This document shows positions 26,141 to 34,830 of a DNA stretch of 64,000 nucleotides, in pieces. The position numbers and the translations under genes are program-made. The stretch's first letter is position 1; each line of letters begins with the position of its first letter. The notes beneath the pieces were generated by a model. That model saw only the letters and a list, made by a program, of their open reading frames with translations, was not told the origin of the DNA and ran no database searches. Source of the stretch: Hyphomicrobiales bacterium (GTDB taxonomy: Bacteria; Pseudomonadota; Alphaproteobacteria; Rhizobiales; Rhizobiaceae); the NCBI GenBank assembly GCA_900466945.1, contig UBNV01000006.1, positions 372,001 to 436,000 of the forward strand. Reading direction: 5' to 3'.

Positions 26141-27514
26141 ATGAACAAGCCAGTAACCGCCGTCTCCAACCTCGGTGCCATCGACGCTGCCCATCACCTT
26201 CATCCCTTCTCGGACATGAAGAAGCTGAACGCCGCCGGTACCAAGATCATCACACGGGCGGAGGGCGTGCATATCTGGGATTCGACCGGCAAGCAGTATC
26301 TCGACGCCTTTGCCGGCCTTTGGTGTGTCAATGTCGGCTATGGCCGCAAGTCGATCGCCGATGTCGTGCATGCGCAGATGCTGGAACTGCCCTATTACAA
26401 CACTTTCTTCGGCACCACGACGCCGCCGACCACGCTGCTCGCCCAGAAGATCGCCGAAAAGACCGGCCCGAAGATCAACCGCGTCTTCTTCTCCAATTCC
26501 GGCTCGGAAGCGTCGGATACCTGGTTCCGCATGGCGCGCGTCTACTGGAAGGCGCTCGGCCACGAAACCAAGACACAGGTGATCGCCCGCAAGAACGCCT
26601 ATCACGGCTCGACCGTCGCCGGCGCCTCGCTCGGCGGCATGAAATGGATGCACGAGCAGGGCAATCTGCCGATCGAGGGCATCCACCACATCAACCAGCC
26701 CTACTGGTATGCCGAGGGCGGGGAGCTGACCCCTGAGGATTTCGGCCTGAAGGTCGCCCGCGAGCTGGAAGAGAAGATCATCGAACTCGGCGAGGAGAAT
26801 GTCGCCGCCTTCGTCGCCGAACCGATCCAGGGGGCCGGCGGCGTCATCGTGCCGCCCTCGACCTACTGGCCGGAGATCAAGCGCATCTGCGCCAAATATC
26901 AGATCCTGCTCGTCGCCGATGAAGTCATCTCGGGCTTTGGCCGTCTCGGCTCGTGGTTCGGCCACCAGCATTACGACTTCGAGCCCGACCTCGCGCCGAT
27001 CGCCAAGGGTCTGTCCTCCGGCTATCTGCCGATCGGCGGTGTGTTGGTGTCTGACCGTGTGGCCGAAGTCATGATCAACGAACTCGGCGACTTCTATCAC
27101 GGCTACACCTATTCCGGTCACCCGGTGGCCGCAGCAGCCGCGCTCGAAAACATCCGCATCATCGAGGAAGAGGGCCTGGTTGAACGCGTGCGCGACGACA
27201 CCGGCCCCTATCTCGCTCAGGCACTCGCCTCGCTTACCGATCATGAGCTCGTCGGCGAAGCCGTCAGTGTCGGCCTGATGGGCGCCGTCCAGATCGCCGC
27301 CGACAAGGCCACCCGCCGCCGCTTCAAGAAGCCTGACGATACCGGGACCGGCGTGCGCAACCAGTGCGTCAACGCCGGCGTCGTGCTGCGCGCCACCGGC
27401 GACCGCATGCTGTTCTCTCCGCCGCTGATCATCTCACGTTCCGAGATCGACCAGGCGGTCGACACGCTGCGATCAGGCCTGGACTGGCTGAAGGACAATC
27501 GCGGCGAGGGGTGA
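26141..27514 (+). CDS. class-III aminotransferase, putrescine/omega-amino acid type
   Basis: PLP enzyme of 457 residues. SNSGSEASDTWFR binds the cofactor phosphate, DEVISGFGRLG holds the ring-stacking Asp, and PIAKGLSSGYLPIG contains the Schiff-base Lys. It resembles SpuC and related putrescine- or beta-alanine-pyruvate transaminases. It is divergent from the GS-like gene across 192 bases, which hold GGCAA-N8-TTGCC (25996-26013) as a possible operator. The stop abuts that of the opposing sigma factor with no base between. Confidence 0.92.
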   Translation: MNKPVTAVSNLGAIDAAHHLHPFSDMKKLNAAGTKIITRAEGVHIWDSTGKQYLDAFAGLWCVNVGYGRKSIADVVHAQMLELPYYNTFFGTTTPPTTLLAQKIAEKTGPKINRVFFSNSGSEASDTWFRMARVYWKALGHETKTQVIARKNAYHGSTVAGASLGGMKWMHEQGNLPIEGIHHINQPYWYAEGGELTPEDFGLKVARELEEKIIELGEENVAAFVAEPIQGAGGVIVPPSTYWPEIKRICAKYQILLVADEVISGFGRLGSWFGHQHYDFEPDLAPIAKGLSSGYLPIGGVLVSDRVAEVMINELGDFYHGYTYSGHPVAAAAALENIRIIEEEGLVERVRDDTGPYLAQALASLTDHELVGEAVSVGLMGAVQIAADKATRRRFKKPDDTGTGVRNQCVNAGVVLRATGDRMLFSPPLIISRSEIDQAVDTLRSGLDWLKDNRGEG

Positions 27515-28741
27515 TCAGCAGGACGCCTCAAGGGCGCGCAGGCGCGTTTCGATGAAGGCGATCTCGTGTGCCTGGGCCGTCAACTCACGGGCAGCCTCGT
27601 AGCGCGTCCACGCCTCCTCCACTCGCCCCAGCCGCCGCAGCAGGTCTGCAGCGACGCTGTGTGCCGCCGCATAGCGTTGCATCGAAGGCTCGGCGAGCAG
27701 GATTTCGACCTCTTGGAGCCCAGCGGAAGGTCCCTCGACTTCGGCCAGCGCCACCGCCCGGTTCAACCGGACGACGGCTGAGGGGGAGGCCTCAAGCAGC
27801 AGGTCGTAGAGGCCGACGATGCGCCGCCAATCTGTCTCCGCCATGCTCGATGCCTGGGCGTGGCAGAGCGCGATCGAGGCCTGCAGCCCGTAGGCGCCGA
27901 TCTCCCCAGTCGACATGATCCGGGACATCAGTTCTTCGCCCTCGGCGATCATGGCACGGTCCCAGAGATCGCGGTTCTGGTCTGCGAGCAGAACGAGATT
28001 ACCTTCAGCGTCGAGCCTCGCATGCCGTCGCGACTGCTGGACAAGCATCAGCGCGAGAAGCCCGAGTGCCTCCGCATCCGGCAACATCGAGGCGACGAGG
28101 CGACCGAGATGAATCGCGTCCTCGCAAAGCCGCTCGGCGGCGCCCGCCCGCACATGCCCTTCGTTGAACAGCAGGTAGACGACGGCGAGAACCGTTTCCA
28201 TGCGGCCTTCGAGCTCTTGCCCCTCGGGTACGACATACGGAATGTGCTGGTCGCGGATGCGGGACTTGGCCCGCACGATGCGCTGGGCGATGGTTGCCGG
28301 CAGGGTCAGAAAGGCGCGCGCGATCTCTTCCGTCGTCAGGCCGCAGACCTCGCGCAGGGAAAGCGCGATCCGGGCCTCTTCGGGAAGGGCCGGGTGGCAG
28401 CAGGTGAAGATCAGCCGCAGCATGTCGTCCTCGATCGTCACGGGCTCATCCTCCGTCTGCTGCGCGAGATCGGCGAGATAGGCGATGTCGTCCCGGTGCC
28501 GGTCGAGCAGGGCGCGTTTGCGCAGCCGGTCGATGGTCCGGAATCGGCCTGCCGAGACGAGCCAGGTTGTAGGGTTGCGCGGCATGCCTTTGGCCGGCCA
28601 GTCCCGCGATGCCTCCAGGAAAGCGTCGTGCAGGGCTTCCTCGGCGAGGTCGAAACTGCCCAACAGCCGGATCAGCGCGGCCCGGATGCGCGCCGCCGAC
28701 TGTCGGTAGACCGTCTCGATCTGCTGCGCCGGATCCTGCAC
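27515..28741 (-). CDS. ECF42-type sigma factor with C-terminal TPR-like extension
   Basis: RNA polymerase sigma factor of 408 residues. Region 2 (SFDLAEEALHDAFLEA, then RNPTTWLVSAGRFRTIDRLRKR) and region 4 (LSLREVCGLTTEEIARAFL) occupy the first ~185; the rest is the long helical domain typical of the ECF42 group. These lack a classical anti-sigma factor and are found beside YCII/DGPF genes, as here. The start is GTG 28741. Directly upstream is an 11-base G run that must serve as ribosome site, after the stop of the YCII gene. Two YCII genes precede it in the same operon. Role of ECF42 targets is not well known. Confidence 0.93.
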   Translation of the reverse strand: MQDPAQQIETVYRQSAARIRAALIRLLGSFDLAEEALHDAFLEASRDWPAKGMPRNPTTWLVSAGRFRTIDRLRKRALLDRHRDDIAYLADLAQQTEDEPVTIEDDMLRLIFTCCHPALPEEARIALSLREVCGLTTEEIARAFLTLPATIAQRIVRAKSRIRDQHIPYVVPEGQELEGRMETVLAVVYLLFNEGHVRAGAAERLCEDAIHLGRLVASMLPDAEALGLLALMLVQQSRRHARLDAEGNLVLLADQNRDLWDRAMIAEGEELMSRIMSTGEIGAYGLQASIALCHAQASSMAETDWRRIVGLYDLLLEASPSAVVRLNRAVALAEVEGPSAGLQEVEILLAEPSMQRYAAAHSVAADLLRRLGRVEEAWTRYEAARELTAQAHEIAFIETRLRALEASC

Positions 28742-28745
28742 GCTG

Positions 28746-28756
28746 CCCCCCCCCCC
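28746..28756 (-). promoter_or_regulatory. G11 homopolymer used as ribosome-binding site
   Basis: Read on the minus strand, TGA of the upstream YCII gene is followed at once by eleven G, then CAGC and the GTG start of the sigma factor. The G run is the only Shine-Dalgarno candidate. Homopolymers of this length slip during replication, so the spacing to the start could vary; assembly error in the tract length is equally possible. Confidence 0.7.
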
Positions 28757-29119
28757 TCAGGCTCCGTCGAGCGCCAATGTCCGCACCGGCCGGACTTCCA
28801 CTGCGCTGTGCTGCAGCGAGGGAATGCCGGACGCGATCCGGATCGCGTCCTCAAGATCCTCGGCCTCCAGCAGATAGAAGCCGCCGATATGCTCCCGGCT
28901 TTCGGCGAAGGGGCCGTCATGCACCGTGATGCCCTTGGCCGAGCGCCGGATGGTCATCGCGCGTTCGGGCTCCTCCAGTGCTTCCGACACGATGTGGTGG
29001 CCGGACGCAGTAATGCCTTCGTCGAAGGCGAAATGATCGGCGACGATGCGGCGATGATCCGCCGCGGAGATGGCCGCAATGTCCGACGGATTGGTATGGA
29101 TGAAACAGACAAAGCGCAT
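28757..29119 (-). CDS. YCII/DGPF-domain protein
   Basis: Small ferredoxin-like-fold protein of 120 residues with the signature HDGPFAESREHIGGFYLLEA near 68-87 and an early H/D pair (AADHRRIVADH) often linked to YCII catalysis. ATG 29119 overlaps the upstream YCII stop by one base (TGATG), implying coupled translation. The following sigma gene begins 15 bases after the stop. DGPF proteins consistently accompany ECF42 sigma factors; their role is unknown. Confidence 0.9.
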   Translation of the reverse strand: MRFVCFIHTNPSDIAAISAADHRRIVADHFAFDEGITASGHHIVSEALEEPERAMTIRRSAKGITVHDGPFAESREHIGGFYLLEAEDLEDAIRIASGIPSLQHSAVEVRPVRTLALDGA

Positions 29120-29505
29120 CAGCGGGCCTCGTCGACTGGAGCCAGATCGGCATGTTCCGGGATGTCGCTCAACGCCCGGACCTCGATGCTGCCATAGCGG
29201 GCGATCGGGACCTGACTCGCGAGCTGCGTGGCTTCGGTGAAGTCGCGTGCCTCGATCAGCAGGAAGCCGCCGAGATGTTCACGGCTTTCCGTGAACGGTC
29301 CGTCGGTGGTGGTTAGCTTGCCTTGGCGGACCTTGAGAGTAAGCGCCGTATCCGGCGGGGCCAGAGGGGAAGCGAGCAGAAGATGGCCGCGTTCGGCGAG
29401 TTCGCGGTCATAGGCGAGCGATTGTCGATCGAGCTCGCGTTGTTCCGAAGGGCTCAAGGCGGCCATCACTTGCTCGTCGAGCCAGACCTGACACAGATAT
29501 TTCAT
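29119..29505 (-). CDS. YCII/DGPF-domain protein, first gene of ECF42 operon
   Basis: A 128-residue YCII protein with TDGPFTESREHLGGFLLIEA near 68-87, paralogous to the next gene. ATG 29505 is chosen because GGGAGG lies nine bases upstream and MKYLCQVWLDE is the usual family start; the frame open to 29955 is non-coding in look. Three genes (two YCII, one ECF42 sigma) follow as one tight leftward operon. Confidence 0.9.
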   Translation of the reverse strand: MKYLCQVWLDEQVMAALSPSEQRELDRQSLAYDRELAERGHLLLASPLAPPDTALTLKVRQGKLTTTDGPFTESREHLGGFLLIEARDFTEATQLASQVPIARYGSIEVRALSDIPEHADLAPVDEAR

Positions 29506-29666
29506 GCGGAAGACCTCCCTGTTTTCCGCCGGACGGTGGCGGAGACCAGCCTTGTCGAATTCACCTTCGCGAAATCGACAACGGAGCGCACGAAAAAAAT
29601 CTGGGTAGCGTTGTCGATTGGGCACACAGCCGACCGACCAATGGCACACGCTCACCGGAGGTTGCC

Positions 29667-29876
29667 ATGCATGTCGTCGAAGCCGCCCTGTTCGAAGCCC
29701 TGATACAAAGCCGGCGGCCGCTAGAGTCGCCCGCGGAATTGAAGACCGTCGACCGGTCCGAAATCCGTTGCAGGCATTCGCCCATGTCGCGCCTCTTGCG
29801 CATGGCTGCCTGGATGACGGGCCTGGCAACCCGCCTCCGTCATCCGGGCAAGCATCGGGTTCAGGGCATGAACTGA
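29667..29876 (+). CDS. possible small protein, 69 residues
   Basis: ATG 29667 is preceded by a perfect GGAGG with a five-base spacer. The product (MHVVEAALFEALIQS..., later MSRLLRMAAWMTGLATRLRH) is basic with an amphipathic C-terminal helix, of a kind common among rhizobial small proteins. Its 3' end overlaps the end of the opposing SDR by 16 bases. The ribosome site supports it, but I recognise no family and there is no terminator, so it may be a chance frame. Confidence 0.4.
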   Translation: MHVVEAALFEALIQSRRPLESPAELKTVDRSEIRCRHSPMSRLLRMAAWMTGLATRLRHPGKHRVQGMN

Positions 29877-30634
29877 CCGCCGTTAACGTCGATCGTCTGG
29901 CCAGTGATGTAGCCGGACAGCATCGACGATGCGAGGAAGAGGTAGGCGCCGACACAGTCTGTTGGCGTGCCAGTGCGCTTCAGCGGCACACTGCCGGCGA
30001 CTTGGTCGAGCTGGCCGGGCAGGGCATATTTGTCCTGAAACGGTGTGGTGATGACTCCGGGTGCCACCGCATTGACGCGGATTTTGTATTTCCCGAATTC
30101 CAGCGCCATGCCCTTGGTGACAGCGGCGACGAAGGCTTTGGACGAGCCGTAGACGCCCGAGCCCGCCGTGCCACCAGTGCGGGCGGCGACCGAGGTCGTG
30201 TTGATGATGAAGCCCCCTTCGCGCTTGAGATGGCTGACAGCCGCTTGTGTGGTGGACAGCACCGAGCGGGCATTGACGTCCATCACCTTGTCATACTGCG
30301 CGTCGGTCATGTCTTCATAGAGCACTCGGGCGATCATGCTGCCGGCATTGTTGATCAGCCCGTCAAGCCGCCCGAAGGTTTTCGCTACATGGCCCACCGC
30401 TTCGGCCATGGCTTCGGACGAAGCCGCATCCGCCTTGACCAGCACGACGCTGCCACCACCGGCCTCGATGTCGCTCGCGATCGCATGGGCGGCTTCCGCG
30501 TTGGAATTGTAGTGTAATCCGACCATTGCGCCCTGGGCGGCGAAAGCCCGGGCCAGCGCCTCGCCGATGCCACTCGATGCGCCGGTGATGAGCACGGCCT
30601 TGCCGGCGAGATCGGGGATGGTGAGAGTGGTCAT
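29861..30634 (-). CDS. SDR-family oxidoreductase, FabG-like
   Basis: Classical short-chain dehydrogenase of 257 residues with TGASSGIG (17-24), NNAG near 96, TTS followed by YGSSKAF (the YxxxK catalytic pair) near 165. It probably reduces a ketone or oxidises an alcohol with NAD(P). It ends FDVNGGQ-like (IDVNGGQFMP). ATG 30634 has AGGAGG; the frame open to 30796 runs into the DUF2218 gene. No partner genes reveal the substrate. It probably has its own promoter in the 88 bases after the DUF2218 stop. Confidence 0.9.
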   Translation of the reverse strand: MTTLTIPDLAGKAVLITGASSGIGEALARAFAAQGAMVGLHYNSNAEAAHAIASDIEAGGGSVVLVKADAASSEAMAEAVGHVAKTFGRLDGLINNAGSMIARVLYEDMTDAQYDKVMDVNARSVLSTTQAAVSHLKREGGFIINTTSVAARTGGTAGSGVYGSSKAFVAAVTKGMALEFGKYKIRVNAVAPGVITTPFQDKYALPGQLDQVAGSVPLKRTGTPTDCVGAYLFLASSMLSGYITGQTIDVNGGQFMP

Positions 30635-30722
30635 GGCGATGTCCTCCTGTTGTCGGACAAGTTTAGACCGGCCTTGAACCGTTTTGGCAAGGCCGGTTTT
30701 GCCATGGATCACGCAAGTTGCG

Positions 30723-31010
30723 TCAGGCCGGCTTCCAGTCGAAGGGCAAGGGCGCCTCGCGGAAGGCGAAGCGATCGAGGTGGCTTGACACCACACCCTT
30801 CATCCTTTCCAAGACTTCGGGTGAGTTTGCCTCGATCTCGACGGTGAGTGCCTGATCATCCGAGGCCATTACGGCCGTCGCCTCGGCGAACTTGACCACG
30901 CCCTTCTGTTCGCCAAGTTCCACTTCCAGCTTGTGCGACCAGTGTTTGCAGAGCTGCTGCAGATATTTCCAGCCGCTGTCGGTCGGAACGACCGCGATAG
31001 TCTTTGCCAT
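30723..31010 (-). CDS. DUF2218 protein
   Basis: Small cytosolic protein of 95 residues that matches DUF2218: WKYLQQLCKHWSHKLEVE and a C-terminal SHLDRFAFREAPLPFDW. DUF2218 genes often accompany siderophore-interacting proteins or YqjI-like regulators. It starts two bases after the stop of the PadR gene (31013), so the two form a tight operon and share the dyad promoter at 31638. Function unknown; an iron or metal link is inferred from context. Confidence 0.88.
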   Translation of the reverse strand: MAKTIAVVPTDSGWKYLQQLCKHWSHKLEVELGEQKGVVKFAEATAVMASDDQALTVEIEANSPEVLERMKGVVSSHLDRFAFREAPLPFDWKPA

Positions 31011-31012
31011 TC

Positions 31013-31612
31013 TCAGAGCCTTTCGATCTTGCCGACCGCTTCGTCTAGGATGCGGGCGACTTCCAATTGCGTCTCGCGGGTCGTGCCTTCGCGGGACAGA
31101 CAGTCGTGCAGGGCCTGCTTCAGATTGCCCATCGCGCGGCGGACGGGAGCGTTGTCCGTGCGTTCACTCACCTTGGCAAGTGCGGTCAGCCGACCCATGG
31201 CGACGGCCACTTCGTCGGCGCGCTCGGTGAGGTGCTGGCGACCGGCGTCGGTGATGGTCATCAGCTTGCGCGGTCCGTCGCTCTCGACTTCTTCGGCAAG
31301 GCCCATGTCGAGAAGCAGCGTCATCGTTGGGTAGACGACGCCCGGCGAGGGGGCATAGGCGCCGCCCGAGAGGCTTTCGATCTCGCGGATCAGGTCGTAG
31401 CCGTGGCGTGGCTGGTCTTCGATCAGCTTCAAGAGCACGAGCCGTAGCTCGCCGCCCTCAAACATGCGCCGACGCTCGCCGCCTCGGCCACGCGGGCCGC
31501 CGCCCATGGGCCCGCCGAAGGGGCCGCCGTGCCGCATGGCATGCATGGCTTCACGGAAGGCAAAAAAGGGATTGCCGCGTTCGCCGCGGCTAGAATTGCA
31601 ATGTCTCATCAT
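31013..31612 (-). CDS. PadR-family regulator, YqjI-like
   Basis: Winged-helix regulator of 199 residues. The N-terminal ~45 is Gly/Arg/Met-rich with a few His (GGPFGGPMGGGPRGRGGERRR), then FEGGELRLVLLKLIEDQPRHGYDLIREIESLSGG and SPGVVYPTMTLLLDMGLAEE, which closely follow E. coli YqjI, a nickel-responsive repressor of a ferric reductase gene. The N-terminus here is poorer in His and Cys than in YqjI, so metal sensing is uncertain. ATG 31612 has GGAG upstream. A perfect palindrome lies 26 bases upstream of the start. Confidence 0.9.
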   Translation of the reverse strand: MMRHCNSSRGERGNPFFAFREAMHAMRHGGPFGGPMGGGPRGRGGERRRMFEGGELRLVLLKLIEDQPRHGYDLIREIESLSGGAYAPSPGVVYPTMTLLLDMGLAEEVESDGPRKLMTITDAGRQHLTERADEVAVAMGRLTALAKVSERTDNAPVRRAMGNLKQALHDCLSREGTTRETQLEVARILDEAVGKIERL

Positions 31613-31637
31613 AATCTCCAGTTCGATTGGAATTGCA

Positions 31638-31655
31638 TCTAAGATATATCTTAGA
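31638..31655. promoter_or_regulatory. perfect 18-bp palindrome, likely PadR operator
   Basis: TCTAAGATATATCTTAGA is a perfect 9+9 palindrome in front of the PadR gene, and its AT-rich centre could overlap the -10. Position and symmetry suggest autoregulation by the PadR protein. Binding itself has not been shown; this is inference. Confidence 0.65.
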
Positions 31656-31762
31656 AAGATCGACGCAAGAGGGAGGCTACGGTTTTTTGTGGCCTGACTT
31701 GGCCATGGCTCCGCAAGCCTCGAAGGCCTAGAATGCGCTGGAGATTCGAGGAGAGCAGGCTG

Positions 31763-32236
31763 ATGAGCGAAAAGCGGCACGAATACAGGGTCACGGTCAC
31801 CTGGCAGGGCAATGCCGGGACAGGCACATCCGGTTACCGCGACTATGGACGCGACCACCTGATCTCGGCCGAGGGAAAGCCGAATATCCTTGGCTCCGCC
31901 GATCCTGCCTTTCGCGGAGATCCAGCCCGATGGAATCCGGAGGATCTCTTCCTCGCCTCACTCTCGGCCTGTCACAAGCTCTGGTACCTGCATTTCTGCG
32001 CCGTCTCCGGCGTGATCGTCGTGGCCTATGAGGACCAGGCCGAGGGTGTCATGGAGATGGATGACAATGGAACGGGCCGCTTCGTCGACGTCGTGCTTAA
32101 GCCCCGCGTGAGCATCAAGCGCGGCACTTTTCCTGAGATCGCGCTCGAACTGCATGAAGACGCGCACGAAAAATGCTTCATCGCCAATTCGGTGAATTTT
32201 TCGGTCAGGTGCGAGGCAGAGATTGTCGAGGTTTGA
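31763..32236 (+). CDS. OsmC-family thiol peroxidase-like protein
   Basis: OsmC/Ohr-fold protein of 157 residues with two Cys motifs: ASLSACHKLWYLHFC near 75-89 (catalytic Cys) and HEKCFIANSV near 138 (resolving Cys). It probably reduces organic hydroperoxides in the cytosol, though this subgroup is less well studied than Ohr. ATG 31763 has GAGGAG upstream; the frame open to 31733 lacks one. It stands alone, between the divergent PadR gene and the convergent glycosyltransferase. Confidence 0.9.
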   Translation: MSEKRHEYRVTVTWQGNAGTGTSGYRDYGRDHLISAEGKPNILGSADPAFRGDPARWNPEDLFLASLSACHKLWYLHFCAVSGVIVVAYEDQAEGVMEMDDNGTGRFVDVVLKPRVSIKRGTFPEIALELHEDAHEKCFIANSVNFSVRCEAEIVEV

Positions 32237-32248
32237 GCCTTGTCGGTC

Positions 32249-33733
32249 TCAAGGCCGGATCAGCACATAATGGAAGGTTGGCGCCATCTTCTGCGGATGT
32301 CCGGTAAAGGGTAGGGTGACCGCCTGCGAAGGCGGAAGGGCGACGTCGGCCCCAAGGCGTGATTTCGCCCATTCGATCAGGACGCCGGGCGCTGAAGGAG
32401 AGTCGCCACGCCAGATCAGCGCGATCGGTCCGCCTGCGGCGAGGTCGTTGGGCAGCTGAAGATTGGGGAACTGGGTCGATAGAACCGAAGCCTTAGGCCA
32501 ATGCATCTTCAGGTTCCCGGCAGCCGCCCAGTCGGCTGTCACGATGATATCCGGATCCACCTCCTCCCGTTGCATGAAGGCTGCGCGAAACGCGCCGAAG
32601 GGTTGCTGGTAATGCGAGGTCGAGCGGGATCCGGCGATGAAGGTGGCAATCGGCAGCAGGGCAATGATGCCGAGGGCCACAGGCATAAGCCGTCGCAGGG
32701 GGAGGGCGGGATCGAGACCCTGGGCTTCGAGTTTCAATGCGATGTAGAGGGGCAGCATCTGCAAAAGGGGCAGCATCCAGCGATCGCGGAGCGTCGTGAA
32801 GGTCACCGCGAGGATCAGGAGGACCAGGATCAGCAGTATGGCAGTGAGGAAACTGCCGATGAACCGGCTTTCCACGGAGCTGGCTTTCCAGGCCTTCGGC
32901 GCATCCTTTCCGAAGGGGAGACCGATCGCGGCGAGTGCGGGGGCGGTGATCACCAGTGTAATCGCCAGAAGATTGCCGAGACCAATCGCGATCTCGCCAA
33001 GCCTGCCGGTGTCTCCCGCCTCTTCACCCATGCGGGCGACGGTCACGGAAGAGGCCACCGCCAGGTTCTCGATAAACCAAAGAGCATGTGGCAGGACGAT
33101 GAGCGCGGCAATGGCCGCAGCAGCCAGGATGCGCCAGTCGAGAATGCGCGCCCTGCCGTCCGGATGGAGAAGGACGGCGACGCCGAGTGCTGGCAGGAAC
33201 AGCGCGAAATTATACTTGGTCAGCATGCCGAGGCCGATGGCGGCGCCGAGCAGCAGGTAGTTTCGCAGGCTCGGAGAGCGGAGAACCATGATGGCGGCGA
33301 TCATCATCAGGTTCAGCACCAACATGGTCGCCGTGGTGTGGGTCAGGTCACGCTGCGCCTGCCAGAACATCTGCGGAATGAGAAACAGGCCTAGAGTCGC
33401 AAGAACCGCGAAGGACGCGTTCTTCACCAGCATCCGCGCGAGCGCATAGTAGGTGGCGACGATCGCAAACAGCACGATCGATTTCAGCACGGCGAGCCCG
33501 ACCAGGTAATCACCGGCAACGGTGAAAGTCAGCTGCTGGAGCCAGTTATAGAGCGGTGGCTGTGCGTCGTAGCCGGCAGTCAGCCACTGCGACAGCAGGA
33601 CCTGCTGGGCCTCGTCTATGCGCAATCCGTCCGGCAGGAGAAGCCGGACGACGATCTGACTGGCGTAATAGAGCGCGAAGACCCACAGGATCGACGGCGC
33701 CAGGCGCGATATGCGCTCGCTCCAACCGGACAA
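32249..33733 (-). CDS. GT39/ArnT-like membrane glycosyltransferase
   Basis: Polytopic membrane protein of 494 residues with an ArnT/PMT-like plan: acidic DEAQ motif after the first helix (GLRIDEAQQVLLSQW), then about ten further helices and a C-terminal periplasmic region ending YVLIRP. Such enzymes move a sugar from a polyprenyl phosphate to a lipid or glycan in the periplasm. It is translationally close (2-base gap) to the GT2 gene upstream, which would make the polyprenyl-linked sugar. Acceptor unknown. Confidence 0.85.
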   Translation of the reverse strand: MSGWSERISRLAPSILWVFALYYASQIVVRLLLPDGLRIDEAQQVLLSQWLTAGYDAQPPLYNWLQQLTFTVAGDYLVGLAVLKSIVLFAIVATYYALARMLVKNASFAVLATLGLFLIPQMFWQAQRDLTHTTATMLVLNLMMIAAIMVLRSPSLRNYLLLGAAIGLGMLTKYNFALFLPALGVAVLLHPDGRARILDWRILAAAAIAALIVLPHALWFIENLAVASSVTVARMGEEAGDTGRLGEIAIGLGNLLAITLVITAPALAAIGLPFGKDAPKAWKASSVESRFIGSFLTAILLILVLLILAVTFTTLRDRWMLPLLQMLPLYIALKLEAQGLDPALPLRRLMPVALGIIALLPIATFIAGSRSTSHYQQPFGAFRAAFMQREEVDPDIIVTADWAAAGNLKMHWPKASVLSTQFPNLQLPNDLAAGGPIALIWRGDSPSAPGVLIEWAKSRLGADVALPPSQAVTLPFTGHPQKMAPTFHYVLIRP

Positions 33734-33735
33734 GA

Positions 33736-34707
33736 TCAGTCGCCCTTCCGGAATACCGTCCGCACGATGTAGTTCGGCTGCGCATCGTCACGGTAATAGG
33801 TCCTGGCGATCATCTCGGCGAGGATGCCGGTCGTGATCAGCTGGACGGAGGAGAGGAAGAGCATGAAGCCGAGGATCAGGAGCGGTCGGCCGCCGATGTC
33901 TTCGCCGAAGACGACCTTCTCGATGAACAGCCATAGGAGAATGAGCGCGCTCAAGAAACCGGTACCGAGGCCGAGCGAGCCGAAGAAGTGCCCGGGCCGT
34001 GCCTTGTAGCGCATGAAGAACATCACCGAGAGCAGGTCCAGGATCACCCGGAACGTACGGGAAATGCCGTATTTCGAGGTGCCGTGCTGGCGGGCGTGAT
34101 GGGTCACTTCCATCTCGCCGATGCGCGAGCTCGGCACAACGCTCGCGACCCAGGCGGGGATGAAGCGGTGCATCTCGCCCATCAGCTTCACCTGCTTGAT
34201 GACCGAGGCCCGGTAGATCTTCAGGCTGCAACCATAGTCATGCAGCTTCACGCCCGTGATGCGGCCGATCAGGTAATTAGCGCACCAGGACGGGATCTTC
34301 CGAAGTACGAGGCCGTCCTTGCGATTCTTCCGCCAGCCGACGAGCAGGTCGAGTTCGCGCTCTTCGAGCGCCTTGACCATCGCGGGAATGTCTTTCGGGT
34401 CGTTCTGCAGGTCGCCGTCAAGTGTGGCGATCAGCCGGCCGCGGGCCGTGTCGATGCCGGCCTGCATGGCGGCCGTCTGGCCGAAATTGCGCTGCAGTTC
34501 GACGATCTTGAGGTCGAGGCCGGGGCGCGAGAGATAGCCGCGCGCGGTCAGAAGCGTCCGATCCGCGCTGCCGTCATCGACCAGCACCAGTTCCCAGGTG
34601 CTGGGAAATGCCGCCATAGCTTCAACAATCCGCTCGATGAGCGGGCCGACGCTTTCTTCTTCGTTGAAAATTGGCACCACGAGGGACAGATCCGGGGCAT
34701 CCGCCAT
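33736..34707 (-). CDS. GT2 polyprenyl-phosphate glycosyltransferase (ArnC/DPM1-like)
   Basis: 323-residue glycosyltransferase family 2 protein. The cytosolic domain has VVPIFNEEESVGPL, a DDGS motif (LVDDGSADRT), LDGDLQNDP (metal DxD) and later GCSLKIYRA; two C-terminal helices (about 235-300) anchor it in the membrane. It loads a nucleotide sugar onto polyprenyl phosphate. ATG 34707 has GGAG nine bases upstream; ATG 34737 is an alternative. It forms a two-gene operon with the GT39 enzyme. The sugar is unknown. Confidence 0.9.
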   Translation of the reverse strand: MADAPDLSLVVPIFNEEESVGPLIERIVEAMAAFPSTWELVLVDDGSADRTLLTARGYLSRPGLDLKIVELQRNFGQTAAMQAGIDTARGRLIATLDGDLQNDPKDIPAMVKALEERELDLLVGWRKNRKDGLVLRKIPSWCANYLIGRITGVKLHDYGCSLKIYRASVIKQVKLMGEMHRFIPAWVASVVPSSRIGEMEVTHHARQHGTSKYGISRTFRVILDLLSVMFFMRYKARPGHFFGSLGLGTGFLSALILLWLFIEKVVFGEDIGGRPLLILGFMLFLSSVQLITTGILAEMIARTYYRDDAQPNYIVRTVFRKGD

Positions 34708-34830
34708 CGGCTTGCTCTCCAGGCTCGATTCGATCATCGCACTCACGCAGAAACTCCATGTCGACCCGATGGTCCGCAACGGCCATTTCATGCTAAGGCC
34801 GGCCGGAGCCATCTGTGGGTGCACGACTAT

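Noticed and set aside
24590..27244. 884-residue extension of the GS-like frame
   Set aside because: The added 432 residues lie antisense to the aminotransferase and the promoter gap; the GS family starts at 25948.
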